Below the pieces are notes generated by a model. It worked only from the letters and a program-made list of their open reading frames with translations. It did not search any database and was not told the origin of the DNA. This document shows positions 1 to 10,787 of a stretch of DNA of 64,000 bases, piece by piece. The number at the start of each line of letters is the position of its first letter. The stretch's first letter is position 1. The DNA comes from Panax quinquefolius. Taxonomy: Eukaryota > Streptophyta > Magnoliopsida > Apiales > Araliaceae. The stretch spans positions 11,370,565 to 11,434,564 of the forward strand of contig CM035151.1 of NCBI GenBank assembly GCA_020205615.1, in the 5' to 3' direction. Position numbers and translations under genes: made by a program.

Positions 1-59
1 TGGATGAAGCCTTGAATATCGAGGATATTCTACTAATTTCATGGAGTATAAAGTCAAAG

Positions 60-490
60 TTTTAACCAACCGGGTATAATAAAGAATGGAATAACAAAAG
101 AAATCACCATGCAATGCGATAGGCCAAGACAAACGAGAAGTTATTCCAAGAGAATAATAATAATGGAACCGTGTCAGTGAAATTCACACCGATAGGATGT
201 TCCAACGAGAATAATAAATTGAATAATAAATGATGGAACCAGTCCCACAGATATAGCATAGGCAGGATATTCCGCGTAATAATAAAGACGGAATAATAAA
301 AATGGAACCAGTGCGTGTAAAACACACGATGGGATATTCCAACGTAAATAATAATAAAAAGATTTTAACCGAATCCTGTAAAACACACGCATGACGGGAT
401 GTTCCAATGTAATAATCAAGAATGTCACCAAGTATAGGGTAAACCACGTATACAAGTTATTCCAATGTAATAATAAAGAAATGGAATAAC
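60..490 (-). repeat. Hairpin-unit tandem array in A-family LTR
   Basis: About seven units of 55-65 bp share a spacer resembling AATAATAAAGA(T)GGAA(C/T). Between spacers each unit carries a different short inverted repeat, for example around TCACCGATAGG and AACACACG. It is the reverse-complement counterpart of the array at 59340-59800, where the structure is easiest to see. It lies downstream of the LTR TATA box. Confidence 0.7.
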
Positions 491-675
491 GAAAGTTCTC
501 TTTTTGAATACAAAAGAATAATATCCCTTACCGTAAAAGACATTTGGATATCAAAGTAGTGAAGTACGAGAATACTCTTCTTCTTTCTCTCTATAGATTT
601 TCTCTATATAAACTTCTCTCTATAATTTCTCTCTAGTTTCAGTTGAATTAAGTAAGAAAATAATGAAGGAATGAG

Positions 676-690
676 CTTATTTATAGAAAA
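676..690 (-). promoter_or_regulatory. LTR TATA box
   Basis: Minus-strand reading gives TTCTATAAATAAGCTC, at the same relative place as the TATA boxes of the other LTR copies (3222 and 59189). It is the likely core promoter of this LTR; the evidence is positional conservation only. Confidence 0.55.
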
Positions 691-1420
691 ATAAAATGCA
701 TAGTAATTAATCCATGAGCGGTCAGGATTGATTTACTTTAATCGACGGTCCATATTTAAAAGCAAAATCTTTTAAATAAAATATCATATATTCTATTTAT
801 ATAAAAATATTTTACTATGCAAATCTTATGCAACACTATATCTGCAAAACACTATTTATCAACACTATGCATAATAAAATATAATATATTACATTTATAG
901 AATAACTTTAATAAAGTATTACATTTTATATAAAAGATGTTTCGCTTTTATTACGTTAATAATACGAATAAAACAAAACGTCATTATCACTATAATAATT
1001 CATATTATTAATCGACAATAATGGAATCAAACCGAGTGACTTCTCACATAAGCATCGATAATCAATACCGGTGTCTTTCTTGTGCAACCACACGTATTCT
1101 CGCATTTTTTTTACTACCGAGTAGTTCAACAATGTCAACGGTAAAACTTCCGCCGTTATTTCAATAAATTATTTTTGTCGTTTTCAATCCGAATGATAAT
1201 TACATTGTGGGGGTCCACCAATGATTGAGTAGTTATACTGAATATTCCCTCGCTAAACCGAATATTCCCCGACCAATCGAATATAATATAACCACTTGCA
1301 TACTTTGCAAAATTTATAAATACTACCCACAACTATAATATTATCTCAAATTCACACCATAACATTAAAAAATTATTTAAATAAAATTTAAATCTTTATT
1401 GATAAAATCTGGGTCTCACA

Positions 1421-2429
1421 TTTTACGTGGGACCGATTAAAGTCTTTATTATTACATTGAAATATCACGTGCATGCGTTTCTACGCCGGACTGATTCCGT
1501 TATTATTATTACATTGAATATATCCTCGATTGTGCGTTTTACGCCGGGACTGATTCCATCTTTATTATTTTGTTGGAATATCACATGCATGCGTTTCTGG
1601 CGGACTGATTCTGTTATTTATTATTCATTGGAATAACTGCGTATGCGATCTATCGTATGCCTGGTGATTTCTTTTGTTATTCCATTCCTTATTATACTCG
1701 GTTGGTTAAGGTTTTGACTTATACTCCATGAAATTAGTGGAATATCCTCGATATTTGCACTTTATCCAAAGATCTTTTATGGAAATATTCTTACGAGCAT
1801 TTTGAATTTTACTCTCTGAAGCAAGATGTCATGTTGACAATTTGGGCGTTATTAGTTCTTGGATAAATTAATTCTTGATCTTGTTTTATTGAATTCTTAT
1901 ATCATTGTCATCATCCTCATGTTTATATTTTGTTGAAAGTCATCTGTGGCCTATAGTGCATAGATGGACTTGGTATGATTATGACTGAGGATTATTATTG
2001 GTGTAATCATGGCCGTAATGTTATAAATGATGTGGAAAAAGTCCTCATTGGCGTGTAGAGCATTGATGTACATTGTTGGCATGATCATGACCATTATTGA
2101 ATACACAAATATTCTTGGCCCCTAAAGCATGGATAATTGTGGTCGTGATACTAAAGAATATCCTCGGCAGTAGTTAGTAAGGTGATTCGATGATGTGGAT
2201 TATTTATTAGCGCGAGTCCCAAATGATAAAAGTGATGAAAAACCTTCTAAATCATAAAAGATAGTAGATTTTATTCTCTCTTGACTCTTTTAATGGATTG
2301 CTTGTTCACCGCAGCTAAACTTGATGGTTGTTATATTGTATCAGTTTAACACTGTTGAAGGCTAACGATAATATATTCTGCATTACCTTAGTCATAATAT
2401 TTCCTATTGGGCTAGTTAAGTTCACCCTT
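1421..2429 (+). mobile_element. A-family LTR fragment, outer host of the nest
   Basis: It matches about 59620-60545 of the A1 LTR in the + orientation: end of the hairpin array, then the segment ending in GGCTAGTTaAGtTCACCCTT. The left side is interrupted by the minus-strand A LTR ending at 1420. The right side is interrupted at 2430 by another A LTR beginning TGTAAAACCCC. The last ~0.3 kb of this LTR is not seen again in the window. Confidence 0.8.
1920..2225 (+). repeat. Short tandem array with GGCC-TAGTGCAT units
   Basis: Four or five diverged units of about 60 bp, each with a variant of TTGGCC..TAGTGCATgGAT followed by TGATCATGACC or similar. It is equivalent to 60055-60310 in A1 and to the CTTTG/CAAAG array of G-family LTRs. 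Confidence 0.65.
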
Positions 2430-3221
2430 TGTAAAACCCCAACTTTTTGCATAAAGATGAATTTTCTATAAATATTATTTTTGAATATTATGGAGTGAAA
2501 TTGATATAATAGTTGTGGGTAATATTAATAAATTTTGCAAAGTACGCAAGTTGTTATATAATATTCGATTGGTCGGGGAATATTCGTTTTAACAGGAAAT
2601 ATTAGTACAACGACACAATCATTGGTGGACCCCACAACAGAATTATCGTCGAATTGAGAAAACGACAAAAATACTTTATGAAAATAATGGCGGGAAGTTT
2701 TACTGAGTTAATCGTTGAAACACCCTTATTAAAAAGTACTGATGTCTGCATTGGTTGCGTAAGTAGCACACGATATTAATTATTGATACTTAAGTGATAA
2801 GTCACTCGGCTTTGTTGGTATTATTAATGTAATAATACGAGAAAATCTTTTATATAAAATGTAATACTTTTATAAAGTTATTCTATAAATAGAATATATT
2901 ATATTCTATTATGCGTAGTGTTTGCATAGTTATCTGCATAGTGTTTTACATAGTAAAATCTTTTATATAAAATGTAGAATACTTTTATAAAGCTATCTGC
3001 TTTATTAGACAATAATTAGAATATATTATATTTTATTATGCATAGTGTTTTGCATAGTGCACTGCGTAGTATTTGCATAGTAAAATCTTTTATAAAGTTA
3101 TTCGTTTTATTAGATTATAAATAGAATATATTATATTTTATTTTACTTTAAATATGGATCGTCGATTAAAGTAAATCAATCTCGACCGCTTCATGAGTTA
3201 ATTCTTATGCATTCCATTTTT

Positions 3222-3235
3222 CTATAAATAAGCTC
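3222..3235 (+). promoter_or_regulatory. LTR TATA box
   Basis: CTATAAATAAGCTC, followed after about 100 bp by a pyrimidine/GAGA-rich stretch, as in the other A LTRs. Probable core promoter of the LTR. Confidence 0.55.
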
Positions 3236-3404
3236 ACTCATTCATTATTTTCTTACGAATTCACTGAAAACTCTAGAGATAAACTATAGAGAGAAAGAAG
3301 AAAGTATTCTGCTACTTCACTACTTATATATCCAGTACTCTTCTTCTTAAGGTAGGGAATATTATTTGTTGTATTCGTAAGGGGTGTTATTCTTTCTTAT
3401 TCAT

Positions 3405-3800
3405 GAAGAGAACTGTTGTTATTCCATTGCTTATTATTCTGTTGGAATAACCTGTATACGCGGTCTACCCTATACTTGGTGACATTCTTCTATTATTCCG
3501 TCTTTATTATTATTATGTTGGAATATCACATCATGCATTTCTGTGGGACCGATTCCGCTCTTTATTATTCTCATTGGAATAACTTTGCCTATGCTGGCAC
3601 CGCATGTATGGTGATTTCTGTTGTTATTCCATTCTTTATTATTCTATTGGAACATCCCGTCGGTCTTGAATTTCGCTTTGACACAGTTCCGTTATTTAGT
3701 ATTCTGTTGGAATAACTTTTCATACATGCAATCATCTGATGCGTGGTGATTTCTTTTGTTATTCCATTCTTTATTATACTCAATTGGTTAAAGTTTTGAC
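3405..3800 (+). repeat. Hairpin-unit tandem array in A-family LTR
   Basis: Units start with TTGGAAtA(a/t)C or TTGGAACATC and end with a TTCCgTcTTTATTATT-like spacer. The first unit has GTTATTCCA (3418) opposite TGGAATAAC (3443), and the last ends with GTTATTCCA. Inner stems differ between units. Same array as 59340-59800. Confidence 0.72.
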
Positions 3801-3990
3801 TTATATACTCCATGAAATTAGTAGAATATCCTCGATATTTGTGCTTCATCCAAGATCTTTCATAGAGATATTCTTCGATCATTCTTGAATTTTACTCTAC
3901 AAAGCGAAGATCATGTTGACAATTTGGACATTAGTAGTTCTTGGATAAATTAATTCTTGAACTTGTTTTATTGAATTCTTATATCATTGT

Positions 3991-6590
3991 TGTGACGCCC
4001 CCAAAATAGGTATACATCACCCATTCTGAGTTGTCAATACATGGTACAGAAACAACTACAACTTTATTATTACAACAAGAAACTGTGAGTTTGAATACAA
4101 ATAATATCTTCTGACAATATATATACTCAAATAAATCCTCATCACATTTATTGATACATTATTTTACAAAATGGTGAGGACTACTAAACAACTCTTTCTA
4201 GAACTTTCATTCCATACCCCCACTGTACTTCGCTATATTCTCGCCTCTTGAGAAGAAAAATGGAACAAAAAGGAAAAGGGTGAGCTCAACTAGCCCGGTA
4301 GAAGAATATTATGACTAAGATAATATATAACAAATTATCGTTAGTCTTGACAGGGAAAAATCTAATAGAATACAATAGACAACAAATTTTAAATCAATAT
4401 TCGCAATGAAATAATAATTCATTAGAAGAGTTAAGTAGAGAATGCAAACTACTATCTTCTATGTATGAATTTAAAAGTTCATCGCTCTATCTTTTATCCC
4501 CTCAGTAACATCAATCAATATATATCTCGAATCAAATATTCATCTTTTCACTACAGCCAAAGATATTAAATCGATTAATCATGTTCATCTAAACACTGCT
4601 CATCTTTGCACTACGGGCCAAAGATATTTTTCAAAATCATTCATCTTTGACTACATGTGCCAAAGATATTCCATAATATCATCATTTAAGATAGAAGATG
4701 ATGAAAATATTTTTAAAGAAACGAATCCATGAAACAAAATAACAAGGATTAAGGATTAAGAATTAGCACTTTGTTTTATCCACGTCCAAAAATACCTCAA
4801 AAATAATCACAATGGTGTAAAATTCAAGAATGATCAAAACATGGATACAATCAAAGCTAGTATCCACAATAGATATTTTGACGAAAAGAAAAAAAAATTT
4901 TTATTTTTCGATGAATAGTCTTAGATTAGTGAATAAGATCAGAGTCATCGTGAATAGTCTGCGATATCGTGAATAATAACCCCGAACACTAAAAGTTCCA
5001 AATTTGATTAAAAAGTTCAGATCAATACATCGGCATAATGATATTAGAATAAATAATATCATTTAAAAAATAATATCCCTTACCTCGAAAGATCAAGATT
5101 TTAAATTTAAACACCTGGATATAAAGCTATGACTTGAACTTGCACCGTATAGCAATACTCAAATTATACTCAAAATACTCACAAGAATACGCCGATAATA
5201 TAGAGAGAAAACTTCGCTTTACGGTGTGATTTTCAATTCTAACCCAAGACCCTATTTATAGAAAAATGCTTTAGAACACAAAAGCGAAAATTTAATATAA
5301 TAATAATATATATAATCAAATTTTCTCACGCACAAAAATCTGGTCCAAACTTCAGCCACACATGTGCCAAAAACAATAAAAACATTTTTCTTAATAAAAA
5401 TAATTAAAACTTCCAAAAATCAATTATTTCAGAGCTTCGAAACTTCAATAATTCATAATAAATAGCCCTTTTATCAAAAAATTCGAATCTCGCGACTTCT
5501 TATAGGAAATTCAATTCTCTACAACTTTACAGAAGAAAGTTTTTCCAAATTCCAAACAAAAATTGACCGAAATCCACAAACGAGAAGCGATTTTACATGT
5601 TATAATCAAATTTCAATTCGATAAATGGGGTCCAAGACATGTTTAACATGTTTTAAACATTTATTGCAACAAAAATACTCTTCCTCCTCAGTATACTCAT
5701 ATATCCCACTTTCGTTGTAAAAATATCACCATTATTATATTATTAAAATATAATAATATATTTAAATTAATTATTTTATCGTAAAAGATAAAATTTCAAT
5801 TTTCAACAATTGTCACATTAAAAATTTTCTCCATCTATGTCCACATAAAATCAATATTTTTCTTATCATATGAATCAATAATTAATTATTCACAAATAAT
5901 ATTACGAGAATCACAATATCGACAACCACGCGCTTCACAGGAAAGAGGGGCTTTCCAATAAAGATTTCTCCTTCTTGGCGCAATTAGGTGACCAAACCTC
6001 TCCTTAGTATGTAACTTTCTAGACATTGCCAATAATGTTATCCAATAATATTATTCAGATAATATGAATTATTGTCTCGATAATGGAAAATACTGTGTAA
6101 TGACAATTTATTGAAATAACAAAGAATATAAAATATCAATCAAAGAATTATTGAATCAATAAAATACGAATAAAGAATTACCGTAACCATTATTAAGTAG
6201 TGCGCCTTCTTACGTAAAATTAATAATTGGTGTAATACCGGTGTCTTCTTGTTTTTAACCACCGAGTATTTTAACAATTAATTGTAATAACTACGCCATT
6301 ATTTTTAAACAACTTATATTTGTCGCTTTCTTCATCCAATCGTTTTTCAGTTATGGGCCCACACACGGTCACTTGTGCGTAAATCGTTAATATTCCCCCG
6401 ACAGATGACGTAATATTCCACGACCAAACGAATATTCCCCGACAACAATGAATATTTTATAACCACTGCTTATTTTGAAATATTTATGTATTTTTACCCC
6501 TAACTATCCACATTAATCAAATCAACCCTTACTATTTCAAAATAATAAAGAGAAAATTAAATTTCATTAATAATAAGTTGAGGTCTTACA
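3991..6590 (-). repeat. 3' LTR of element #1
   Basis: On the minus strand it runs from TGTAAGACCTC (6590) to GGGGGCGTCACA (3991), with TG...CA ends. Next to 6590 lies a purine-rich PPT. A TATA box is near 5251-5261 and the donor-like GAGGTAAGGG near 5082. In detail it is closer to LTR #2 than to LTRs #4 and #5. Confidence 0.88.
4530..4690 (-). repeat. ATCTTTG/CAAAGAT hairpin minisatellite in LTR
   Basis: About three units, each with TTTGCACTA...CCAAAGATAT on the + strand, i.e. a short stem around a ~9-base loop. This is the smallest version of the array found in every G-family LTR here. Confidence 0.65.
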
Positions 6591-6607
6591 ACCTCCCTCC
6601 TTATGAA
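6591..6607 (-). other. Polypurine tract of element #1
   Basis: The minus strand reads TCATAAGGAGGGAGGT directly before the LTR start TGTAAGACC. This is the plus-strand primer site expected just upstream of a 3' LTR and fixes the orientation of the element. Confidence 0.82.
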
Positions 6608-7330
6608 ATTTCGTCCTCGAAATTGACCTTACGCATTCTGGTGTTTCAAAAGGTGAGGATACCTCGCTTTCATTTCCGCTTTCCAATTCCCGTGTCATTT
6701 CCCTATAAAGATGATTCCTCCACGTAACTTTAACTTGTGGTATGACCTTTCTGCAGGACATGCTCCTTCCTATCCAAGATCTTGACAGTACCTCCTCATA
6801 CATTAAGTCTTCTTGGCTATCTCGTCCGGTTCTAACTCTATAACGTGGTTCGGTCTTTCACATATTTACTGAAGTACGAGATATGTGAAACACATTATGA
6901 ACACGAGACATACTCGAGAGGTAACGCGAGTCTATAGGCTACATTTCCTACTCGGTCAAGAATTTGAAATGGACCAATAAATCATGGATTGAGCTTTCCT
7001 CTTTCCCAAATCTTGTAACTCCCTTCCATGGAGCAACTCGCAACAATACATGATCCCCTACACTAAATTCCACGCCCTTTCGATGAAAATCCGCATAACT
7101 CTTTTGTCGATCTTGTCTTGGTTTGTATACGTTGTCGAATCATTTGGATCTTTTCCGTAGTCATAATGCGTACAACTCTCGGGTCCCAACAATGTTGCTT
7201 CACCCACCTCGTCCCAACATATCTTGGAGAGCGACACTTTCGTCCCATATAATGCTTCAAATGGAGCCACACCTATACTTGCTCGATAACCTTGTTGTTG
7301 TAGGAGAATTCCACCAATGGTAAATACTTA
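6600..7330 (-). pseudogene. pol: pol: integrase C-terminus and chromodomain-like tail (element #1)
   Basis: Minus-strand peptides in different frames include MAPFEALYGTK (around 7260) and, nearer the 3' end, KVIPQVKVTWRNH followed by ELESGNESEV. In Tekay/Del chromoviruses the segment YEE-PV-IL-R.....V.LVKV.W..H is the C-terminal chromodomain-like module, which is thought to steer insertion into heterochromatin. The reading frame is broken several times by single-base shifts, so no intact product is possible as written. The last codons overlap the PPT, as is normal in this lineage. Confidence 0.8.
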
Positions 7331-7362
7331 TCCCAACCGCCTCAAGTCTAGGACACGTAGTC

Positions 7363-7945
7363 TTAATAAATCTTCAAGAGTTTGAATAGTCCTTTCGATT
7401 GTCCGTCTGCTTGAGGATGGTATCTTCGAATCGAATCAATGAAATCCGTGCCCATAGCTTTTTGCAAGCTAACCCAAAATCTTGAAGTGAATCTTGGGTC
7501 ACGATCCGAAACTATGGATACGAGCATGCCATGCAACCTCACAATCTCATTCACGTCATATACTAAAGAAGACGCGTTGAGGAATAAGTCTCCGTGACGG
7601 CAAGAAATAAGCAGACTTGGTTAATCTATCAACAATAACCCAAATAGCATTGATGCCTTGAGAAACCGTAGGAAGACCCTTAACGAAATCCATGGTAATA
7701 TGTTCCCACTTCCATTTCGGAATCTCAAGTGGTTGCAACGGACCCTTAGGTACTAGATGCTCCGCCTTTACACGTTGACAAGTTAAACACATTGAGATAA
7801 ACTTTGCAATCTCTCTCTTCGTATTGTTCCACCAAAATGTATGTCGAAGATCACGATACATTTTAGTACTTCCAGGATGGATTGCAAATGGTGTATTGTG
7901 TGCCTCCATTATAATCTTGTACTTCAAATCGTAGTCGTTAGGGAC
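7363..7945 (-). pseudogene. pol: pol: integrase zinc finger and catalytic core (element #1)
   Basis: Two minus-strand open stretches cover the domain. The first (7927-7556) begins near the H..H part of the zinc finger (AHNTPFAIHPGSTKMYRDLR), has the CLTC pair and then the core start TMDFVKGLP with its catalytic Asp and IWVIVDRLTKSAYFLP. The second (7554-7363) carries VSDRDPRFTSRFW with the second Asp and FHPQ-like YHPQADGQS. Only a frameshift near 7555 separates them, so this is the best-preserved integrase in the window. The function of the family is insertion of the cDNA; this copy is probably dead as written. Confidence 0.87.
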
Positions 7946-8149
7946 ACAAAGTCTAGAGTGGACTCAAGTATTCCTTCTTCATCAATTCTCGCTTTTAGAA
8001 TAGCTCCTTCTTGTACTTTCTTCTTCATACGCGATCGGCTCAAGAATTCGGCTGGCTTGAAAGCAACCTTAACTTTTTCTATTAAAGTTGGCTCTACGCC
8101 AGATACTTGACATCATCGCACTCATTCCGCGATATGATCTTCTACTCAA

Positions 8150-8570
8150 CGCAGCGTCACTACCGCTCGCTTTTCGGGATGGTATCAATAGTGTGGTCGT
8201 AGTCTTTCAATAGCTTCGAGCCAACGTCGTTGTCAGCATGTTGAGTTCTTTTTTTGAGTGAAGAAATATTTAAGGCTTTTATGGTCCGAATATATCTCCA
8301 CTTTCTCCCCATATAGATAATGCCTCCATATCTTTAAGCGCGGAACGATCACGCCGCTAACTCTAGATCATGAGTAGGATAATTCCTCTCATATTCTTTA
8401 AGTTGTCATGAGGCATAAAGCTATGACTTTCCCACGTTGCATGAGAACACATCCTAACCCTTTGCACGAAGCATCGTTGTAGATAACAAATCCATCCCAA
8501 CCGGATGGCATTGTTAGAACAAAATCTTAAAATAAGTCTCCTCTTAAGCTCTTGAAAACTCTTCTCGCAT
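8150..8570 (-). pseudogene. pol: pol: RNase H (element #1)
   Basis: In changing frames the minus strand encodes [17 protein letters not shown] and LNKKNSTC/RRWLEAIE-like peptides near 8330-8200. Upstream, near 8480, is GFVIYNDASCKGLGCVL-like sequence with the first catalytic Asp. This is the usual RNase H between RT and integrase in chromoviruses. Many single-base indels prevent a continuous frame. Confidence 0.75.
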
Positions 8571-8639
8571 TCTTCGCTTCTCCAAACGAATTTTGTATCC
8601 TTCCGGTTAGTTAAGGTTAATGGAGTAGCGATTTGAGAA

Positions 8640-9420
8640 AACCTTCCACGAATCTCCGATAATAACCAATTAGACCCGAAAGCTTACGTATTTCGGCCAA
8701 TCGACTTTGCTTGTTCTAACTTTATATTGCTTCAATCTTCACGTCTACTGGATACTCCATGTTTTGACACCACGCGTGCCAAGAAATGCTACTTCCTCGC
8801 CGTAACTCGCATTTCTTCAATTTGGCATATAGTTTGTTTTCACGAAGCCTTTGAGTACCAAATTTCAAATGGTGCTCATGATCTTCACGACTTTTAGAAT
8901 ATATGAGGATGTCATCAATAAAGACAACAACAAACCGATCCAAATATTCCTTGAATACTTTTGCTCATCATATCCATGAAAGTCAAGCAGAGCATTAGTC
9001 AATCCGAAAGACATGACTAAGAATTCATAATGCCCATACAGAGTTTCTGGCGCGCTTTAGAATATCCTCGCTTCTAATCTTCACCGATGATATCCGAAAC
9101 GAAGATCGATTTTTGAAAAGAATTGTGCCCCTACAGAATCGGGTCAAACAAGTCATCAATACGAGGTAGAGGATACCTATTCTTGATGGTGACATGGTTC
9201 AATTCTAGATAGTCAATACAAAGTCGCATACTCCAGGTCTTTTTCTTTCACGAATAAAACAGAGCACCCCAAGGAGATGTACTAGATTTAATGAAACCGA
9301 TGTCCAACAATTCCGTAGTTGGACCTTTAACTCCTGCAGATTCAATAGAGCCATTCGATATGGGGTTTTAGAAATGGGCTTTGTACCAGTTCAAGATCAA
9401 TAAAGAATTCAACTTCACGC
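8640..9420 (-). pseudogene. pol: pol: reverse transcriptase (element #1)
   Basis: The minus-strand peptide at 8943-8722 contains [20 protein letters not shown]: the catalytic Asp pair (ViDD-type in place of YVDD) followed by the usual chromovirus sequence. Downstream are [10 protein letters not shown] and FLG..GYYRRFVEGFS-like sequence (8690-8640). Upstream (9420-8950) are remnants of the palm and fingers, including a CIDYR-ELN-like stretch near 9210. The frame is broken at several places. Confidence 0.83.
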
Positions 9421-9586
9421 TCTGGGGTAGACCGGAAGTTCTTGAGAAATACGTCGGAAAGTCAATAACAACAGAATATTATTCAAATTTGACGTGTCTT
9501 TATTCAAATCCATAACATGGGCTAAGAAAGCTTGACATCCGCTTTTTCAATAAACGAATAGCTTTATGATTAGATATGACAGAATA
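9421..9586 (-). pseudogene. pol: pol: protease-RT linker of element #1, cut at 9586
   Basis: It matches the same linker in A1 (about 62690-62860), e.g. CTTGACATCCG..TTTCAATAAACGAATAGCTTTATG on the + strand in segments. At about 9587 the match stops and the terminus of LTR #2 begins. The rest of this element (protease, gag, PBS, 5' LTR; about 4.4 kb) is missing from the window. Confidence 0.75.
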
Positions 9587-10089
9587 GGTGACCCCCAAAA
9601 TAGGTATATATCATCACTATTCGAGTTGTCCATACAAGGTACGTAAAACAACTACAACTTTATTATTACAACAAGAAAAGCTGTGAGTTTGAATACAAAT
9701 ATTATCTTCTGTATAATATCTATACTCAAATAAATCCTCATCACATTTATTGATACATTATTTTACAAAAATGGTGAGGACTACTAAACAACTCTCTCTA
9801 GAACCTTCATTCCATACCCCAGACTGCGCTCGCTATATTTCTCGCCTCTTTAAAAATGGAACAAAAGGAAAAAGGTGAGCTCAACTAGCTCAAGAAAAGA
9901 ATATTATGACTAAGATAATATACAACAAATTATCGTTAGTCTTCAACAGGAAAAATCTAATAGAATACAATAGATAACAAATTTTAAATCAATATTCGCA
10001 ATGAAATAATATTTCATTAGAAGAGTTAAGTAAAGAAAGCAAACTACTATCTTCTATGTATGAATTTAAAAGTTCATCGCTCATCTTTT

Positions 10090-10275
10090 ATCCTCGTAAC
10101 ATCAATCAATATACATCTGGAATCAAATATTCATCTTTGCACTACGTGCCAAAGATATTCATCACTTAATCATGTTCATCAAAACACTGCTCATCTTTGC
10201 ACTACTGAGCCAAAGATATTCTTCAGAAATCATTCATCTTTTACCTACACAGCCAAAGATATTCCATAATATCAT
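10090..10275 (-). repeat. ATCTTTG/CAAAGAT hairpin minisatellite in LTR #2
   Basis: Three units on the + strand contain TTTGCACTA..(t)GCCAAAGATATTC. Each unit can fold by pairing ATCTTTG with CAAAGAT across about nine bases. Confidence 0.65.
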
Positions 10276-10782
10276 CATTTAAGATGAAGATGATGAAAAA
10301 TATTTTAAAGAAATGAATCCAAAGAAACAAAATGACAAGGATTAAGGATTAAGGATTCAGTATTTTGTTTTATCCACGCCCAAAATACCTCAAAAATAAT
10401 CACATTGGTGTAAAATTCAAGAATGATCAAAACACGGATACAATCAAAGCTAGTATCCGTAATAGATATTTTGGACTTAAAAGAAGAAATTTTATTTTTC
10501 TAAAATAAAGGTCAGATATCGTGAATAGTCACAGTATCGTGAATAAGTAACTCAGACACCAAAAGATAGAAATTCCACAAAAAAACATCTTCACGCTTCA
10601 TTAATAGTACTTTCGTGAATAGTAACTCGTGAATAGTAACACATGAATAGTAATTCGAGAATAAGAACTCATGAATAAGAACCCCATACGTGAAAAAGTT
10701 CCAAATTTGATAAAAGTTCCAACCAATATTTCAAAGATAATGATATTGAGAAAATAATATCATTTGAGAAGAAAATAACATC

Positions 10783-10787
10783 CCTTA
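10783..10787. other. Possible left target-site duplication (CCTTA) of LTR #3
   Basis: CCTTA stands directly before the TGTGACGCCCC terminus, and CCTTA follows the other terminus at 13474. The right copy overlaps sequence that also looks like a PPT flank, so the match could be chance. Confidence 0.45.

Larger units (their letters stand above)
1..1420 (-). mobile_element. A-family LTR (Ty3/gypsy chromovirus), cut by window edge
   Basis: This is the reverse complement of the first ~1.6 kb of the A1 LTR at 58291-60856. Read on the minus strand it starts at 1420 with TGTGAGACCC, passes the TATA box and the hairpin array, and leaves the window at position 1. The right border is sharp: from 1421 the same LTR family continues in the opposite orientation and at a different internal position. 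This copy therefore inserted into another A LTR. Its internal region and other LTR lie outside the window. Confidence 0.82.
2430..3990 (+). mobile_element. A-family LTR, 5' part, interrupted by element #1
   Basis: It begins TGTAAAACCCC, like the TGTAAGACC starts of the related LTRs, and follows the A1 LTR from its first base to about 60020. It includes a TATA box near 3222 and a hairpin array at 3400-3800. At 3991 it is cut by the TGTGACGCCCCC terminus of minus-strand element #1. The remaining ~0.85 kb of the LTR should lie to the right of element #1 but is absent from the window. Confidence 0.82.
3991..9586 (-). mobile_element. Element #1: chromovirus Ty3/gypsy (G family), 3' LTR plus most of pol
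   Basis: On the minus strand this shows, from its 3' end: an LTR (3991-6590), a polypurine tract, integrase C-terminus with chromodomain-like tail, integrase core, RNase H, RT and the protease-RT linker. It is then cut at about 9587 by LTR #2. The gene order and the [13 protein letters not shown] RT are those of Tekay/Del chromoviruses. The protease, gag and 5' LTR are not in the window. It inserted into the A LTR at 3990/3991. Confidence 0.88.
9587..10787 (-). mobile_element. LTR #2 (G family), first part
   Basis: It starts with a TGACCCCCAAAATAGG terminus inside the pol of element #1 and follows the G LTR from its 3' end. In detail it resembles the LTR of #1. It is interrupted at 10788 by LTR #3, within the sequence CATCCCTTA, which is the complement of the donor-like GTAAGG motif. 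Whether #2 is a solo LTR or the 3' LTR of a longer element cannot be told. Confidence 0.78.
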